Shown here one piece after another: positions 1 through 9,994 of a stretch of DNA of 64,000 bases; positions within the stretch are counted from its first letter, which is position 1; every line of letters starts with the position of its first letter. The notes beneath the pieces are model-generated. The model had not been told where the DNA came from. It worked only from the letters and a program-made list of their open reading frames with translations, and did not search any database. This stretch comes from Craterostigma plantagineum. Taxonomy: Eukaryota > Streptophyta > Magnoliopsida > Lamiales > Linderniaceae. The position numbers were made by a program, and so were the translations under genes. The stretch is from assembly GCA_027422505.1 (NCBI GenBank), contig JAPQWV010000665.1, positions 239,001 through 303,000 of the forward strand, read 5' to 3'.

Positions 1-891
1 TTGATTTTAATATCGACATTTGGCTCGACATTATATCTATCACTCGACATTTCTCATCTTCTTCATTCTTCATCCCGTCGAACCATGGTTCTTAACTTTA
101 TCCTACCCAACACTTAGCTAAGCTTAGAAGAATCTTTAACTATGTATTATAGCCCAAGGTTAGGGCTTTTGCCGTCTACAATTCATGGAAGTTCCTTGAG
201 TTCCTAACTTCCCAAGCATAGTTAAATTAATTAATCATCTAACATAAATCAAAATAGCTTAAGTTGATAACTTCACTTACCAAATTTCGATGCTTGAGCT
301 ACTTGGTGTGCGTTGTCTTAGAATCTTCTCGGCTCCTTCTTACTCCCTTTTTCACTTTGTTTTTTTTTTTTTCGATGGTCTCTTAGGTGTGGTTATGGAG
401 TTTTTGATGGACTTGAAATGATTTTCTAAATGAGGTTTGGGTGGGTAGGGCTTAGGTGACGAAAATATCCCTTAAATCAAGGGAGTTTGTTTGCTAAAGT
501 CATTTCTAAGGGTTTTGGGCCAATTTCTAAATTCCTAGCCCACTTGAGACCTTTAGTCATATTTTTACTCCTTGCCTAATTTCCCTCTTGGGTCTATTTT
601 CGAAATTCTAATAAATTCGGGGACCGTGTGACCACAAATTAATTTCCACGAGTTATCTTAATCTCATAAGCACTTAAGGCACATAAGTAACATAAGGCAC
701 ATAAATCACATCACGTGAAATCATGTAAACACATAGAAGCACATTAGACATAAATTAATTATGTGTCTTAAATAAAGTGTTTCACTTAAAATCCTAGCTT
801 CCTAACGTAATTAACTCAACTATGTCTCAAATTAATTATCTCTGCTCTTAATTATGCCGTAAATCCCGTAATTAAATTTCCGGGTCTTACA
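1..891 (-). repeat. 3' LTR (partial) of the gag-only gypsy element
   Basis: Positions 1-891 repeat 5420-6309 almost base for base. The copy ends on the plus strand in TCTTACA, so it begins TGTAAGACCC on the minus strand. The visible part includes the end of the TCGACATT-rich block (1-60). It is cut by the window start. Confidence 0.9.
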
Positions 892-908
892 TCCTCCCCC
901 CTTAAAAG
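892..908 (-). other. Polypurine tract of the gypsy element
   Basis: On the minus strand a run AAGGGGGGAGGA directly precedes the LTR start TGTAAGACC. This is the expected position and composition of the plus-strand DNA primer of an LTR element. Confidence 0.8.
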
Positions 909-1851
909 AATTTCGCCCCCGAAATTCCGTTAGCTGGGATAAGTCGGGCGACAATGTGTAGGGAGTTGTGCTAGCTCATTAGTTGGATGATAGGACACCT
1001 AATTGCTCGGAAAGGTATTTCCTTACTAAGAAGATGAAAGGAGTGAATTCTCGCAAAAGCAGAATGAGTTTCCCAAACTTTGCACTTCTAAGAAGGAAAG
1101 TTGATCTTAGCCCGACGGTCATCTCGCTCTAATATTAGAAATTAGATAAGGGATAGAGACAACAAGGGCATAGGTTTCCATCCTTGGTTTCCTCGTGCCT
1201 ACAGTTTATCGTGGCCTTCCTCCTTGATCTACCGATCATAATGATGACTACGATCTCGTGGTAGGAGACGTAAGTATTTTCTCTAAGCGGTTAGGTTCCA
1301 GCGTGAGAAGGAAAACTATGATGAACTTGCAAAGTATCCCTCTCTTTCTAGGAAACACGCCCAATTCTCATTCCTTAGGGTGAAAAGTAATCTTTGTGTA
1401 GCGACGAGAAATAAAATATTCGATCTGGAGTAAAAGGAGGAAAAGAGAATTCTACAACGGGTAGAATAAAATCTTTCCTATTGCCTTGGATTTCATGAGC
1501 TTAATTTCCTGGTTACGTAAGTAGAAAGATTGCTCAGGTGATCGATCGCATATCGCCTCGAGGAGCGAAGGAGATACTGAAATTCTAACTCCAGCATGGG
1601 TCGGAATCTCTAGCATCCATCACGCTTCCATTGCGCCTCTCTGATATTGGACCTATGGAGTCTTTGTTCCTTTACTAGGGAATTTAAATACGGTTTCCTA
1701 TTTTGAACGCTTATTTGTTAGGCTTCTGTTCGCATTGAATATCGAGCTGGCTCGATTAGATCGGCTAGAATTAATCCTGAGCCTTGCCACATAAGGGGTG
1801 AATGCAAAGGATGCAGGGTCCTAGGTTCACTAGAATACAAGTTGAGGTTCA
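909..1851 (-). other. Internal region between gag and polypurine tract, no intact gene
   Basis: About 940 bases remain where a complete gypsy element would have roughly 3-4 kb of pol. I see no DTG/DSG protease motif, YVDD-type polymerase motif or integrase zinc finger on the minus strand. The gag frame stops where a protease would be expected to begin, so pol seems to have been removed at that junction. Confidence 0.6.
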
Positions 1852-2985
1852 CTAAATGGATAGGGTACCTGCCGCCATAGGCGGTTTCTCTCCTGCTTCT
1901 TCTGCCGTGAGCATGTATACCCGAGCGGGTGCCGTCAACGGCTTGGCCTGATTTGCTCCCGGACTTCCCGATGCATTCTCTGGACAGGCTGCGGAGTAGT
2001 GGCCTGGCTTGCCACATTTAAAGCAGGTGGCATTTTGGGAGTAGCAGATGCCCGAATGTCGTCTTCCGCATCTCGGGCATGCTGGTATGGCGGGCTGAAA
2101 AGGTTGAGGCCTCCCCCGATTTGGGTTGGGCTGTTGGGGTGGTTCGGGCCTATTCTGAAAATTGGGTTTCGGGTCCTTGGGAATAAACGGCTTCTTCGGG
2201 GTGTTCCCGTCCCCTCTAAGTCCTTGTACTAACTTCCTTTTTGCCTCATGAGCTTGTGCAATTCTCATTTCAGCTTGTTCAGCCACCATAGCACGTTCCG
2301 CGACTTGAGCGTAAGTAGCCCCTTGGAGTCCGGCCATGCTTACATCACGGTATAGCTCCGGCTTCAGTCCCTCCAAGAATCGTTCGATTTTCAGTGAGTC
2401 CGTGCTCACCATATGGGCCGCAAACCGGGACAGTTGTTCGAACTTCCGGATATACTCTGCCACCTTCATCGTTCCTTGGCGGAGGTTGATAAACTCGTTC
2501 ATTCTCTGGGCACGCACTGGAGCAGTATAGTACTTGCTCCGGAAAAGCTCCTTGAAACGATCCCAAGTCATTGTAGCTGGGTCTTCAATGGTTAGGATGG
2601 TATCCCACCAATGTCCTGCGCTCCCCCTAAGTAGGTAGGTAGCGCACAAGACTTTTTCGGCTTCTGGGGTGCGGCTATGTTGGAACATGCTTTCCAACGT
2701 TCGAAGCCAATCCTCGGCCGAAGTTGGATCGACAGCGTCCTCAAATGTTGGGGGGTTTAACTTGCGAAACCTCTTTCCAACCATTTCAATCCTTTCAGTT
2801 TGAGGGGGTGTATTACTTGGTTGCCCTCCAGCACTTTGTTGCTGGAGTAGCTGCTGAATTTGGGCTGTTTGCTGGCGGACTAACTCCGTCAGCTGCAGGA
2901 TGATAGCATCCCGATTGTCAGTAGGGTTCGGAGTCTCCCTATCTCGATCGGCGTCCCTACTGCCTTCACCTCTAATTCTAACCAT
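1852..2985 (-). CDS. Gypsy-type Gag (nucleocapsid) protein, 377 aa
   Basis: This is an intact ORF for a retrotransposon structural protein that would form the cytoplasmic particle and bind element RNA. The middle (about residues 90-230) has the Retrotrans_gag signature, with tryptophans near SAEDWL and GHWWD followed by RFKELF. A basic, proline-rich linker follows, then cysteine-rich elements: CPRC and H/C residues just upstream, and a canonical CX2CX4HX4C zinc knuckle at about 321-334 (CFKCGKPGHYSAAC). The start lies about 140 bases downstream of the primer binding site in minus-strand sense. The C-terminus (MAAGTLSI) matches the point where gypsy polyproteins usually run into protease, so pol has been lost. 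An intact gag without pol suggests the element moves in trans. Confidence 0.88.
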   Translation of the reverse strand: MVRIRGEGSRDADRDRETPNPTDNRDAIILQLTELVRQQTAQIQQLLQQQSAGGQPSNTPPQTERIEMVGKRFRKLNPPTFEDAVDPTSAEDWLRTLESMFQHSRTPEAEKVLCATYLLRGSAGHWWDTILTIEDPATMTWDRFKELFRSKYYTAPVRAQRMNEFINLRQGTMKVAEYIRKFEQLSRFAAHMVSTDSLKIERFLEGLKPELYRDVSMAGLQGATYAQVAERAMVAEQAEMRIAQAHEAKRKLVQGLRGDGNTPKKPFIPKDPKPNFQNRPEPPQQPNPNRGRPQPFQPAIPACPRCGRRHSGICYSQNATCFKCGKPGHYSAACPENASGSPGANQAKPLTAPARVYMLTAEEAGEKPPMAAGTLSI

Positions 2986-3128
2986 TTCTTTCGTTCTACC
3001 CCTGTCGTCCCTACGGCCAATAAATTACTCAACACGAGAAGATCACATAGACATAACACTTACAGGCAAGGCTGCTTCCGCGCTTTTGGGTGTGTGTACA
3101 TGGATAGTCTGCAGGACCTGTGACCGAA

Positions 3129-3140
3129 GCTCTGATACCA
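3129..3140 (-). other. Primer binding site (initiator tRNA-Met type)
   Basis: The minus strand reads TGGTATCAGAGC, complementary to the 3' end of plant initiator tRNA-Met, two bases after the LTR end. This fixes the minus-strand orientation and the inner boundary of the 5' LTR. Confidence 0.9.
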
Positions 3141-3509
3141 ACTGTAACGACCCTAGCCATCGCTACCATTTCTAGCCTTGTCTTACGTGTCTAACTACGT
3201 ATTTAGTTAGATAAACCACGAAAATGCGGAATAAATTTTTTCCTTTTCATAAGGAACATCAATTCATTACATGTCAAAAGAATGTCAAAAGGACGCTTCC
3301 AAATTATTCCTAATTGCATTCTAGTCTATCTACATGTGTCGTGTCTACATTCGCAGCAAAAGTACTCCTATGCGCCCGGCCTCACAGGTCGTCGTCCACG
3401 TACACACCACCCCCAAAAGACGCTCGGAAGCTTCAAAAGATGCCTTGCCGGCTAGGCGGTCACGTACCGTGATCAGACGAACCTACAACACACAAAACGT
3501 GGGATGAGC

Positions 3510-3517
3510 TTATATAG
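3510..3517 (-). promoter_or_regulatory. Possible TATA box of the gypsy LTR
   Basis: The minus strand reads GCGCTATATAAGCTC, close to a plant TATA box. Its place late in the LTR would leave a short R-U5 of about 340 bases. A weaker alternative (TTTATATGAC) lies near 4048. Confidence 0.35.
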
Positions 3518-3646
3518 CGCAGTAAGTGAAACTTATGCATGCAGTGCCCGTGTCATGACTTGCATAGGCATATACGCCAATACTCATTTATCCTCATGTC
3601 ATGTCTTGTCTTGTCATGTCTTGTCATGTCTTATAGGATCCCTAAT

Positions 3647-3875
3647 ACACGTCTCTTGTCTTGCACGTGTCTTATATTGTAGGGTCCTCGGCAATTTCTG
3701 CCACGAGGGCATTCGCCCGATTTACACGTCTCATGTCTTGCACGTGTCTTGTCATGATATCGGTGACGTAGAAGTCACCTCGTAGCATGAAAAAGCCGTA
3801 CCACACGTCTCTTGTCTTGCACGTGTGTTATCATAGTAATATTAGTAATCACACGTCTCTTGTCTTGCACGTGTG
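3647..3875. repeat. Four hairpin repeats ACACGT-N12-ACGTGT in the gypsy LTR
   Basis: Copies lie at 3647-3670, 3724-3747, 3802-3827 and 3850-3875. Each has a self-complementary stem (ACACGT with ACGTGT, extended to 7 bp in the last two) around a near-constant 12-base loop CTC(T/A)TGTCTTGC. Adjacent DNA (3590-3640, 3940-3975) is rich in TGTCATGTC/TGTCTTGTC runs. Confidence 0.75.
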
Positions 3876-4611
3876 TTGTTTAGTAATGAGTAGTAAATTA
3901 TCGTTAACAACTATTTGTCGCGCCCCGGCGATCATGCATATCTCTTGTCATGTCATGTCATGTCATGTTATGTCATAAAACCCTCGTGAGACTCGTGAAT
4001 GCTCGTGAAATGCAAGTGTGAAATACCAATGCCTTGTCGTGCCATGTCATATAAAGTATCATTCATGCCATGTCATGTAATGGGTAATTCATGTCATGAA
4101 ATAGTTCACATCATCACATAGAAGCACGTAAACACATAAATAATACGGACATAATTTTATGTGTTGTAGTGGAAGAGTCCCACTTACCTGTCGTCCGAGC
4201 GTAATTAATATCCTCCCCGTTAGCTCCTAACGTACGACCTTTTAGAATAAAAGGGTTATGACGTTAGTACTATTGCTTTCCTTGGCTAGTTCGTCGAAAT
4301 AATAATTTTCGTCATGTTTAGTTATTTAGACTTTGTATAAATTCCCTAGGCCTCGCATCTCTCGATTTGCCTTATTAAATTTTCCAAGTCGATTAATTCT
4401 TATTCCGTATTATATTTAAATAGAGTTCTCGGCCTTTTGATAAATTTCTAAGTTAGAGAATTTTAAATTTCTTTTGTGAAAGGCTCGGCGAAAGTCGGTT
4501 GATTTTATTTGGTTTCTCCCGACTTTTCGTGCGTGGGATTTCAACTTGATTTAGGCAGAGATTTCGATATATTCTTCCAAGGTAGATTTCGATTTGTGTT
4601 ATTAGGTGGAT

Positions 4612-5480
4612 CTCGACATTATGTTTCTGAAGATGTCGAGTTTTCATGCTTTCGACATTTATGCTGTTATCGCTTAAAAGATATCGAAGTGGATTAAACA
4701 TTAAATCTCGACATCATACTAAAAGGATTCGACATTTTATTAGATTTCGACATGGGTTAAAATCTCGGGTTGCATGGTTAATTCGGTCTCGACATTTATG
4801 TGTAAGAATTCGACATTTGTTTGTGTAAGGATTCGACATTTGGGCTTTTGAAGGGTTTCGACATTTATACTACAGAAATCTCGGTATCTTCCTAGCTTAG
4901 ACATCTTGAATTAAAAATGTCGACATGAGCTCATCATAAATCTCGACATCATTGTCGAGATAAATCTCGACATGATATGTCGAACGGGTCTCGACATTGT
5001 ATGTTTATGAACCCGACATTTAAATTATTTAAAGATCTCGACATTTCCATGTTTCGACATTCTACCTAACATCTCAACATTTTTCTCTAGCTCGACACTT
5101 TCAGGGTAGCACTCGACATTGTAAGCTCGACATTTTCATTGGTTCGACATTTGTACCGATTTCTTTGAATTCGACATTTGAGTTATTTAAAGATCTCGAC
5201 ATTTATATCGACATTTTGTCTCGACTTTTAGCGAATCTCGGTATAGGTGTGAAATCTCGACATGTTATTCGACATTTCATTTCGACATTTCAAACAGGAA
5301 ATGTCGATACGCATTTAACATGGATCTCGACATTTTTAACTATCTAACCTCGGCATTCTTGATTCGACTTTTTACTCGGCTCGACATCTTCTTTAGTATA
5401 AGGACTCGACATTTTGATCTTGATTTTAATATCGACATTTGGCTCGACATTATATCTATCACTCGACATTTCTCATCTTC
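4612..5480. repeat. Dense interspersed TCGACATT motif block in the gypsy LTR
   Basis: The octamer TCGACATT, or one-base variants such as TCGACATC and TCGACATG, occurs roughly 30 or more times in about 870 bases at irregular spacing. It is often preceded by ATC or GAT and sometimes present as the reverse complement. It is a dispersed motif array, not a head-to-tail satellite, and probably sits in U3. Confidence 0.85.
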
Positions 5481-6309
5481 TTCATTCTTCATCCCGTCGA
5501 ACCATGGTTCTTAACTTTATCCTACCCAACACTTAGCTAAGCTTAGAAGAATCTTTAACTATGTATTATAGCCCAAGGTTAGGGCTTTTGCCGTCTACAA
5601 TTCATGGAAGTTCCTTGAGTTCCTAACTTCCCAAGCATAGTTAAATTAATTAATCCTCTAACATAAATCAAAATAGCTTAAGTTGATAACTTCACTTACC
5701 AAATTTCGATGCTTGAGCTACTTGGTGTGCGTTGTGTTAGAATCTTCTCGGCTCCTTCTTACTCCCTTTTTCACTTTGTTTTTTTTTTTTCGATGGTCTC
5801 TTAGGTGTGGTTATGGAGTTTTTGATGGACTTGAAATGATTTTCTAAATGAGGTTTGGGTGGGTAGGGCTTAGGTGACCAAAATATCCCTTAAATCAAGG
5901 GAGTTTGTTTGCTAAAGTCATTTCTAAGGGTTTTGGGCCAATTTCTAAATTCCTAGCCCACTTGAGACCTTTAGTCATATTTTTACTCCTTGCCTAATTT
6001 CCCTCTTGGGTCTATTTTCGATATTCTAATAAATTCGGGGACCGTGTGACCCCAAATTAATTTCCACGAGTTATCTTAATCTCGTAAGCACTTAAGGCAC
6101 ATAAGTAACATAAGGCACATAAATCACATCACGTGAAATCATGTAAACACATAGAAGCACATTAGACATAAATTAATTATGTGTCTTAAATAAAGTGTTT
6201 CACTTAAAATCCTAGCTTCCTAACGTAATTAACTCAACTATGTCTCAAATTAATTATCTCTGCTCTTAATTATGCCGTAAATCCCGTAATTAAATTTCCG
6301 GGTCTTACA

Positions 6310-6948
6310 TACTTCAAGCCATACCAGCCCAAACGATGAGTTGTTTCTTGCTACCGGGCTCAATTATCAAGCATATCGAGCGCTTGATAGCCAGATCTTT
6401 GTGGCGTGATTGTCGAAAGAATTGTATTCACTAGGCAGAAGGTGGTGCGGGAGTTGGAGCTGAAGCAGGACCAAGTGGACATGGCGGGACCGAAGACCTA
6501 GGGGAGCTGAGCAAGAATAGAATGTCGAAGGAGATGGACAAGGAATAAGAAAGCTGGACCTAAGCAGGAAGCTGGAGAGGACCAGGCTGAGGACTCGATC
6601 GAGAGTCTGAATATTTTGGTTAATATGTATGAGCATGCGGGTTTTGAGTGCTTTTAGTTTGCCTTTGTGCTTTGCATGCTTGCGTGCCTTGACTTGCTTT
6701 TTGAGTTTGCCTGCGTATGTTTTATTTGACCTATGGACCATTTTTATTGTCTTTTGCAGATATTATTTTACAGGACCTCTAATCAGCATGTACTATTTAG
6801 TACTTTGAATAGTTTAATTGCTATTCTATTTGTGTTTGCTCTAACCATTGTTTAATGGTGTGTGGTTGAGTAGATGTAGCCTTCAGGGGAGTTTCACTAC
6901 GACTAACTTCTGCTTTGGTTTTGGGAAGAAAGATAAAAAGAGAGAGAT
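6310..6948 (+). pseudogene. 3' end of an upstream Sirevirus-like copia copy (ORF3 tail, untranslated region and polypurine tract)
   Basis: From about 6440 this matches 21000-21523, the end of ORF3 and 3' untranslated region of element A. Shared features are an AEGGAGVG-like coding segment, the stretch ending in SLNIL, and a downstream block with the polypurine run AAAGATAAAAAGAGAGAGA just before the LTR. The ORF3 frame is broken here. Sequence 6310-6440 is a more divergent version of the same ORF3 region. The gypsy element ends inside this copy at 6309. As the next LTR is followed by its own primer site and gag, this segment belongs to a neighbouring copy sharing that LTR. Confidence 0.7.
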
Positions 6949-7735
6949 TGTTAATGTTGAGACTTCAACATTGGCAATGTTGGGGGAACATTCTAGCCAC
7001 ATTTGGTGGTCGAGAATGTCTCCTTTCTCAGTTTTATCTTTCATACCCAAAACCTGTTTAATTCGGTTCTTGGCTATTTTTAGTGTTTTGCAGGACTTAG
7101 ATAAAAACTGGAATGAGTCAATAACGTGGGAAATGCGTGTGGATAAGAAGGAGCAAGCTTAGGAGTGGAACATACTAAATATAGGAAGAGTGGAGCTCAA
7201 GTCAGGACCAATTCATTTGAGCTGATCCAAACTAACTCCCAACGATCACAAACATCTTAGTGGACGTTGTGGAAGTTAGTGGAAGTTGCCAAGTCGTTGT
7301 GGGAAATTGTCGAAGACATATAAATAAAGACTTCCCGTGACCATTTGGAGGACCACGATTTGACGAGAGAAAATCTCGAGCGAGTTCGAGCATACATTGC
7401 GAGAGTTGTCTTTTTAGCCTAGTGTTTCTTTTGCAAAAGTTAAGACTTTGTAGGTTTGCAGAATCTTGTGATTCGAAGTTTTGTCTAGGTTTGTTTTGTA
7501 CTATCTTCGGATAGTTGTTTTGTGATCTATCTTAGTAGTGGAATTTCCTCTTGAGGCGCAGCAAGTTTTCTGACTTGCTGCAAAATTTACATCTCGTGTT
7601 CATCAGTTTTCTCACTAAGTAACCCTATATTCCGTTGTGCGCTTTGAGTGTTAGAGAGAGCGTTCACCCAACATTTCATCCAGTATCAGTTTTATTACTT
7701 AGTACTTACATTCATATCTGACGGGACCCCCTTCA
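6949..7735 (+). repeat. LTR of Sirevirus-like element A (5' LTR, shared with the upstream copy), 787 bp
   Basis: It starts TGTTAATGTTGAGAC and ends GGGACCCCCTTCA, followed three bases later by a primer binding site. It matches the 3' LTR at 21524-22322 at roughly 93-94% by eye. A TATA box TATAAATAAA lies at 7319-7328. This LTR is preceded by a polypurine tract and internal 3' sequence and followed by a primer site and gag, so it serves two internal regions. Confidence 0.85.
7319..7328 (+). promoter_or_regulatory. TATA box of element A 5' LTR
   Basis: TATAAATAAA stands about 410 bases before the LTR end. The corresponding 3' LTR reads CATATAAATAGAGAC at 21901-21915. Confidence 0.6.
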
Positions 7736-7738
7736 AAA

Positions 7739-7751
7739 TGGTATCAGTGCC
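7739..7751 (+). other. Primer binding site of element A
   Basis: TGGTATCAGTGCC lies three bases after the LTR end. It is close to the canonical initiator tRNA-Met site TGGTATCAGAGC, with a mismatch at the tenth position. Confidence 0.75.
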
Positions 7752-7789
7752 TACGCTTCACGTTACTAAGCGTTAAAAGATCATCTACA

Positions 7790-9349
7790 ATGGATGATAC
7801 AAGCTCAAATTATCTCGGCAAGGTTCTCGAGTTAGACGGTTCCAATTATGCCTATTAGAAAGTATGTGTGCCAATGCATCAAGTCCATCGATACGCGAGC
7901 ATGGGAGGCTATGCTCAATGGTTATACGACTCCAAAAACTGCCCCATATGCTGATGGTGAAGTGGTTGACAAACCGATCGATGAATGGATGATCGCTGAG
8001 AAAAAAGCAGCTGAATACAATGACAAGGCACTCAACGCCATCTTCTCATCAGTGGACATCTTCATGTTCAAGATTATTCAAAACTGTTCTACGGTGAAGA
8101 GTGCATGGGATCTACTTCGGAAGTACTGCGAAGGCGATGCGAGTGTGAGGGAAACCAGACTACGGGTTCTCCTCAACCAGTTCGAAAACCTCAGAATGAA
8201 GGAAGATGAGAACATTACCACGTACTTCGGCAAGATTCTGACGATCTCGAGCGAGTGTGCTAGCCTCGGAGATCCGATCACGAAAAGGTATTAACTTTTA
8301 AAGCAATTCGTACACTAAATGAGAAGTTTGATGTGAAGGTAGCGGCGGTCGAGGAAGCCCACAATTTGGCCATGTTGTTCAACACATTGATGAATATTAT
8401 GAAGAACTACGAGACCAATCTCGAAGTCCAAAAGAGGGGCTCTCGCGGCAAAAGCCTTGCTCTAGTCAGTCAGCCATCCAAGGTTCAAACTGAGGTTGAC
8501 CCTGAAGATGAGGAAGGTATGGCTATACTTGTGATGATATTTGCGAAGTTCATCAAGCAGAAGAATGTTGAGCAAAATATTGGCCCAAAATGTAGAAAAG
8601 GCCAGAATGTCAAAGCTGAACCTTCTTCTGCTCTTCCGTTCGTCAAACGCAAAGTAGATGGAAAGAACAAGAACTTCAACTATGACTCTGTGAGATGCTA
8701 TGAATGTCAAGGTTGGGGCCATTTTGCTAACGAATGTGCAAACACACTTCGCAAGCATGGAAAAGCTATGTGGCTCGATCTTCCCGATAATGAAGATGAA
8801 GAACCATGTCCAAAGGAGTCCAAGCAGTTGTCTGTAACTTCAATCCTTCTCGGACTGTGAAGAAGAAGAAGATCACCAAATCGGCTTTACGGCGATAACT
8901 GATGTTTAGCCAACATTTGACCCAACATCTGTGAAACCAATTATTTCTTATTATGATGATTCAAACTGTTTTGATGGGTCTAGTTCTGATGATGCGGATC
9001 TAGAAACTGACGTTTGTGTAGAAGTTCAAATCAATGAAGACGTCAAGCTGTTGTCCGTGCAATATGAGAAGGAAAAAGCAAAGAATGCGGAAGTCAAAGC
9101 TGAATTGAGAAAATGCTGTCCGAGGCGAATGGTAAAAATGAAAAGATGATCGAAAGCATACATGATGGGATGAACAAAATGGAAGCCGTGCTGACACGCA
9201 AGGTCAAAGAAATTTACAAGCTTCAAAAGCGAGTCGACGATGCCGATGAAACTTTCACAAAAATGAATAAGGGTATATCGACCCTTGATGAGGTACTATC
9301 GTTAGGTATTTTTGATAAGAAAAGTTTAGGATTCTCAGCCTACTACTGA
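7790..9349 (+). pseudogene. Sirevirus-like copia gag, frameshifted
   Basis: The start ATG at 7790 encodes a Gag N-terminus (KVLELDGSNYAY) that stops after 22 codons at TAG, 7856-7858. The protein continues in shifted frames at 7848-8294, 8333-8860, 8931-9149 and 9113-9349. Recognisable parts are a UBN2-type copia Gag region (NCSTVKSAWDLL, FENLRMKEDENITTYF), a CX2CX4HX4C zinc knuckle (CYECQGWGHFANEC) near 8695-8736, and a lysine/glutamate-rich probable coiled coil (about 9050-9290), as seen in SIRE-type Gag proteins. At least one nonsense change and three frame changes make it non-functional. The coding sequence is lost where insertion B begins. Confidence 0.8.
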
Positions 9350-9622
9350 TTCTGTTGTGCATAATTGTAGGACCCCGGTCCCCGCAAATTCGGTCGGCCA
9401 ATAAATTTTGTGTATGATTTATGTGACTTTACGTTAATTCATATATGATAGTGGCGCATGAGATGTTATAAAATTTAATGCTCGTGAGTGCTACGAGAAT
9501 TATGTGCAATCAAGTGCTACTGACGCGAAGTTGTGAGGAACCCTAATTTGGAAGGGTAAATTTTCGGAAATGCTAAAAGAAAATGACTGATGATAACCGG
9601 GCTAGGAATTAAAGTGTCATCA

Positions 9623-9630
9623 GGCTAGAG
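9623..9630. repeat. Left 8-bp target site duplication of the hAT element
   Basis: GGCTAGAG directly precedes the hAT terminus TAGACATGCCCA. The same eight bases follow the right terminus at 14169-14176. Confidence 0.93.
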
Positions 9631-9982
9631 TAGACATGCCCACTTATAACCGTAACCGGCGGTTGAACCTTGTAACCGCCGGTTACGGAACCGCCGGTTA
9701 CGGTTATAAACCGTAACCGGCAACAACCGTAACCGGCCACCGCGAACGGCCGGTTACGGGGCGGTTGGTCGATTTGACCAACCGCAAACCGCCGGTTGTC
9801 AACCGCCGGTTAGGCGGTTAACCGGCGGTTGACCAATTAAAAAAAAAATTCAAATTTCAAAATTTGAATTTGCCGCCTACGGTTTATTTTAAAAAAAAAA
9901 AAAAAAATTTTAGCCGTGTAACCGGCGGTTTGTCGGTCAACCGGCGGTTAACCGGCCAAACCGCCGGTTACAACGGCTAGAA
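9631..9982. repeat. Left terminal and subterminal repeat array of the hAT element
   Basis: After the terminal TAGACATGCCCA, about nine or ten copies of ACCGGCGGTT or its complement AACCGCCGGT occur within about 330 bases, often as back-to-back palindromes. Two A-rich tracts at about 9838-9847 and 9893-9907 interrupt them. Clustered subterminal motifs are typical transposase binding sites in hAT elements. Confidence 0.8.
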
Positions 9983-9994
9983 TTTTTTTTTATT

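Larger units (their letters stand above)
1..6309 (-). mobile_element. Gag-only Ty3/gypsy LTR retrotransposon with very long LTRs (left end outside window)
   Basis: Two direct copies of one LTR bracket a short internal region. The right copy (5' LTR in minus-strand sense) is complete. The left copy is cut by the window edge, so only its terminal 891 bases are present. Between them, read on the minus strand, lie a primer binding site, a gag ORF and a polypurine tract, and nothing recognisable as protease, reverse transcriptase, RNase H or integrase. This is the organisation of the non-autonomous group called TR-GAG or gag-bearing LARD elements. The two LTRs differ at only about seven positions over 890 bases by eye, so insertion is recent. 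Mobility would need pol supplied by a related element. Confidence 0.85.
3143..6309 (-). repeat. 5' LTR of the gag-only gypsy element, 3167 bp
   Basis: The LTR begins TGTAAGACCC on the minus strand at 6309 and ends at 3143, where the plus strand starts TGTAACGACCC, giving short imperfect terminal inverted repeats. It is very long for a plant LTR. In transcript order it contains a block packed with the octamer TCGACATT (5480 back to 4612), a conserved GACTTTCGCCGAGCC segment near 4480-4500, runs of TGTCATGTC/TCTTG, four short hairpin repeats (3875 to 3647) and a possible TATA box near 3510. Sequence around 4480 and 3500-3545 is recognisably homologous to LTR B at 15157-15180 and 16212-16250. 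Confidence 0.88.

Noticed and set aside
1718..2017. 99-aa minus-strand frame downstream of gag as a protease remnant
   Set aside because: It largely overlaps gag in another frame. The last part (GSGLILADLIEPARYSM) only weakly recalls gypsy pol, with no active-site motif.
3647..3875. Regularly repeated short elements as a CRISPR array
   Set aside because: Spacing is irregular, the repeats are self-complementary inside a plant LTR, and no cas gene is present.
3504..3978. Cys/His/Ser-rich frames of 93 and 63 aa in the gypsy LTR
   Set aside because: They are translations of the TGTCATGTC runs and hairpin repeats, not genes.
7739..7751. tRNA-like matches at primer binding sites (also 3129, 27010, 32461, 48403, 53856)
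   Set aside because: Only the 12-15 bases complementary to a tRNA 3' end are present next to LTRs, and no cloverleaf surrounds them. They are reverse-transcription primer sites, not tRNA genes.
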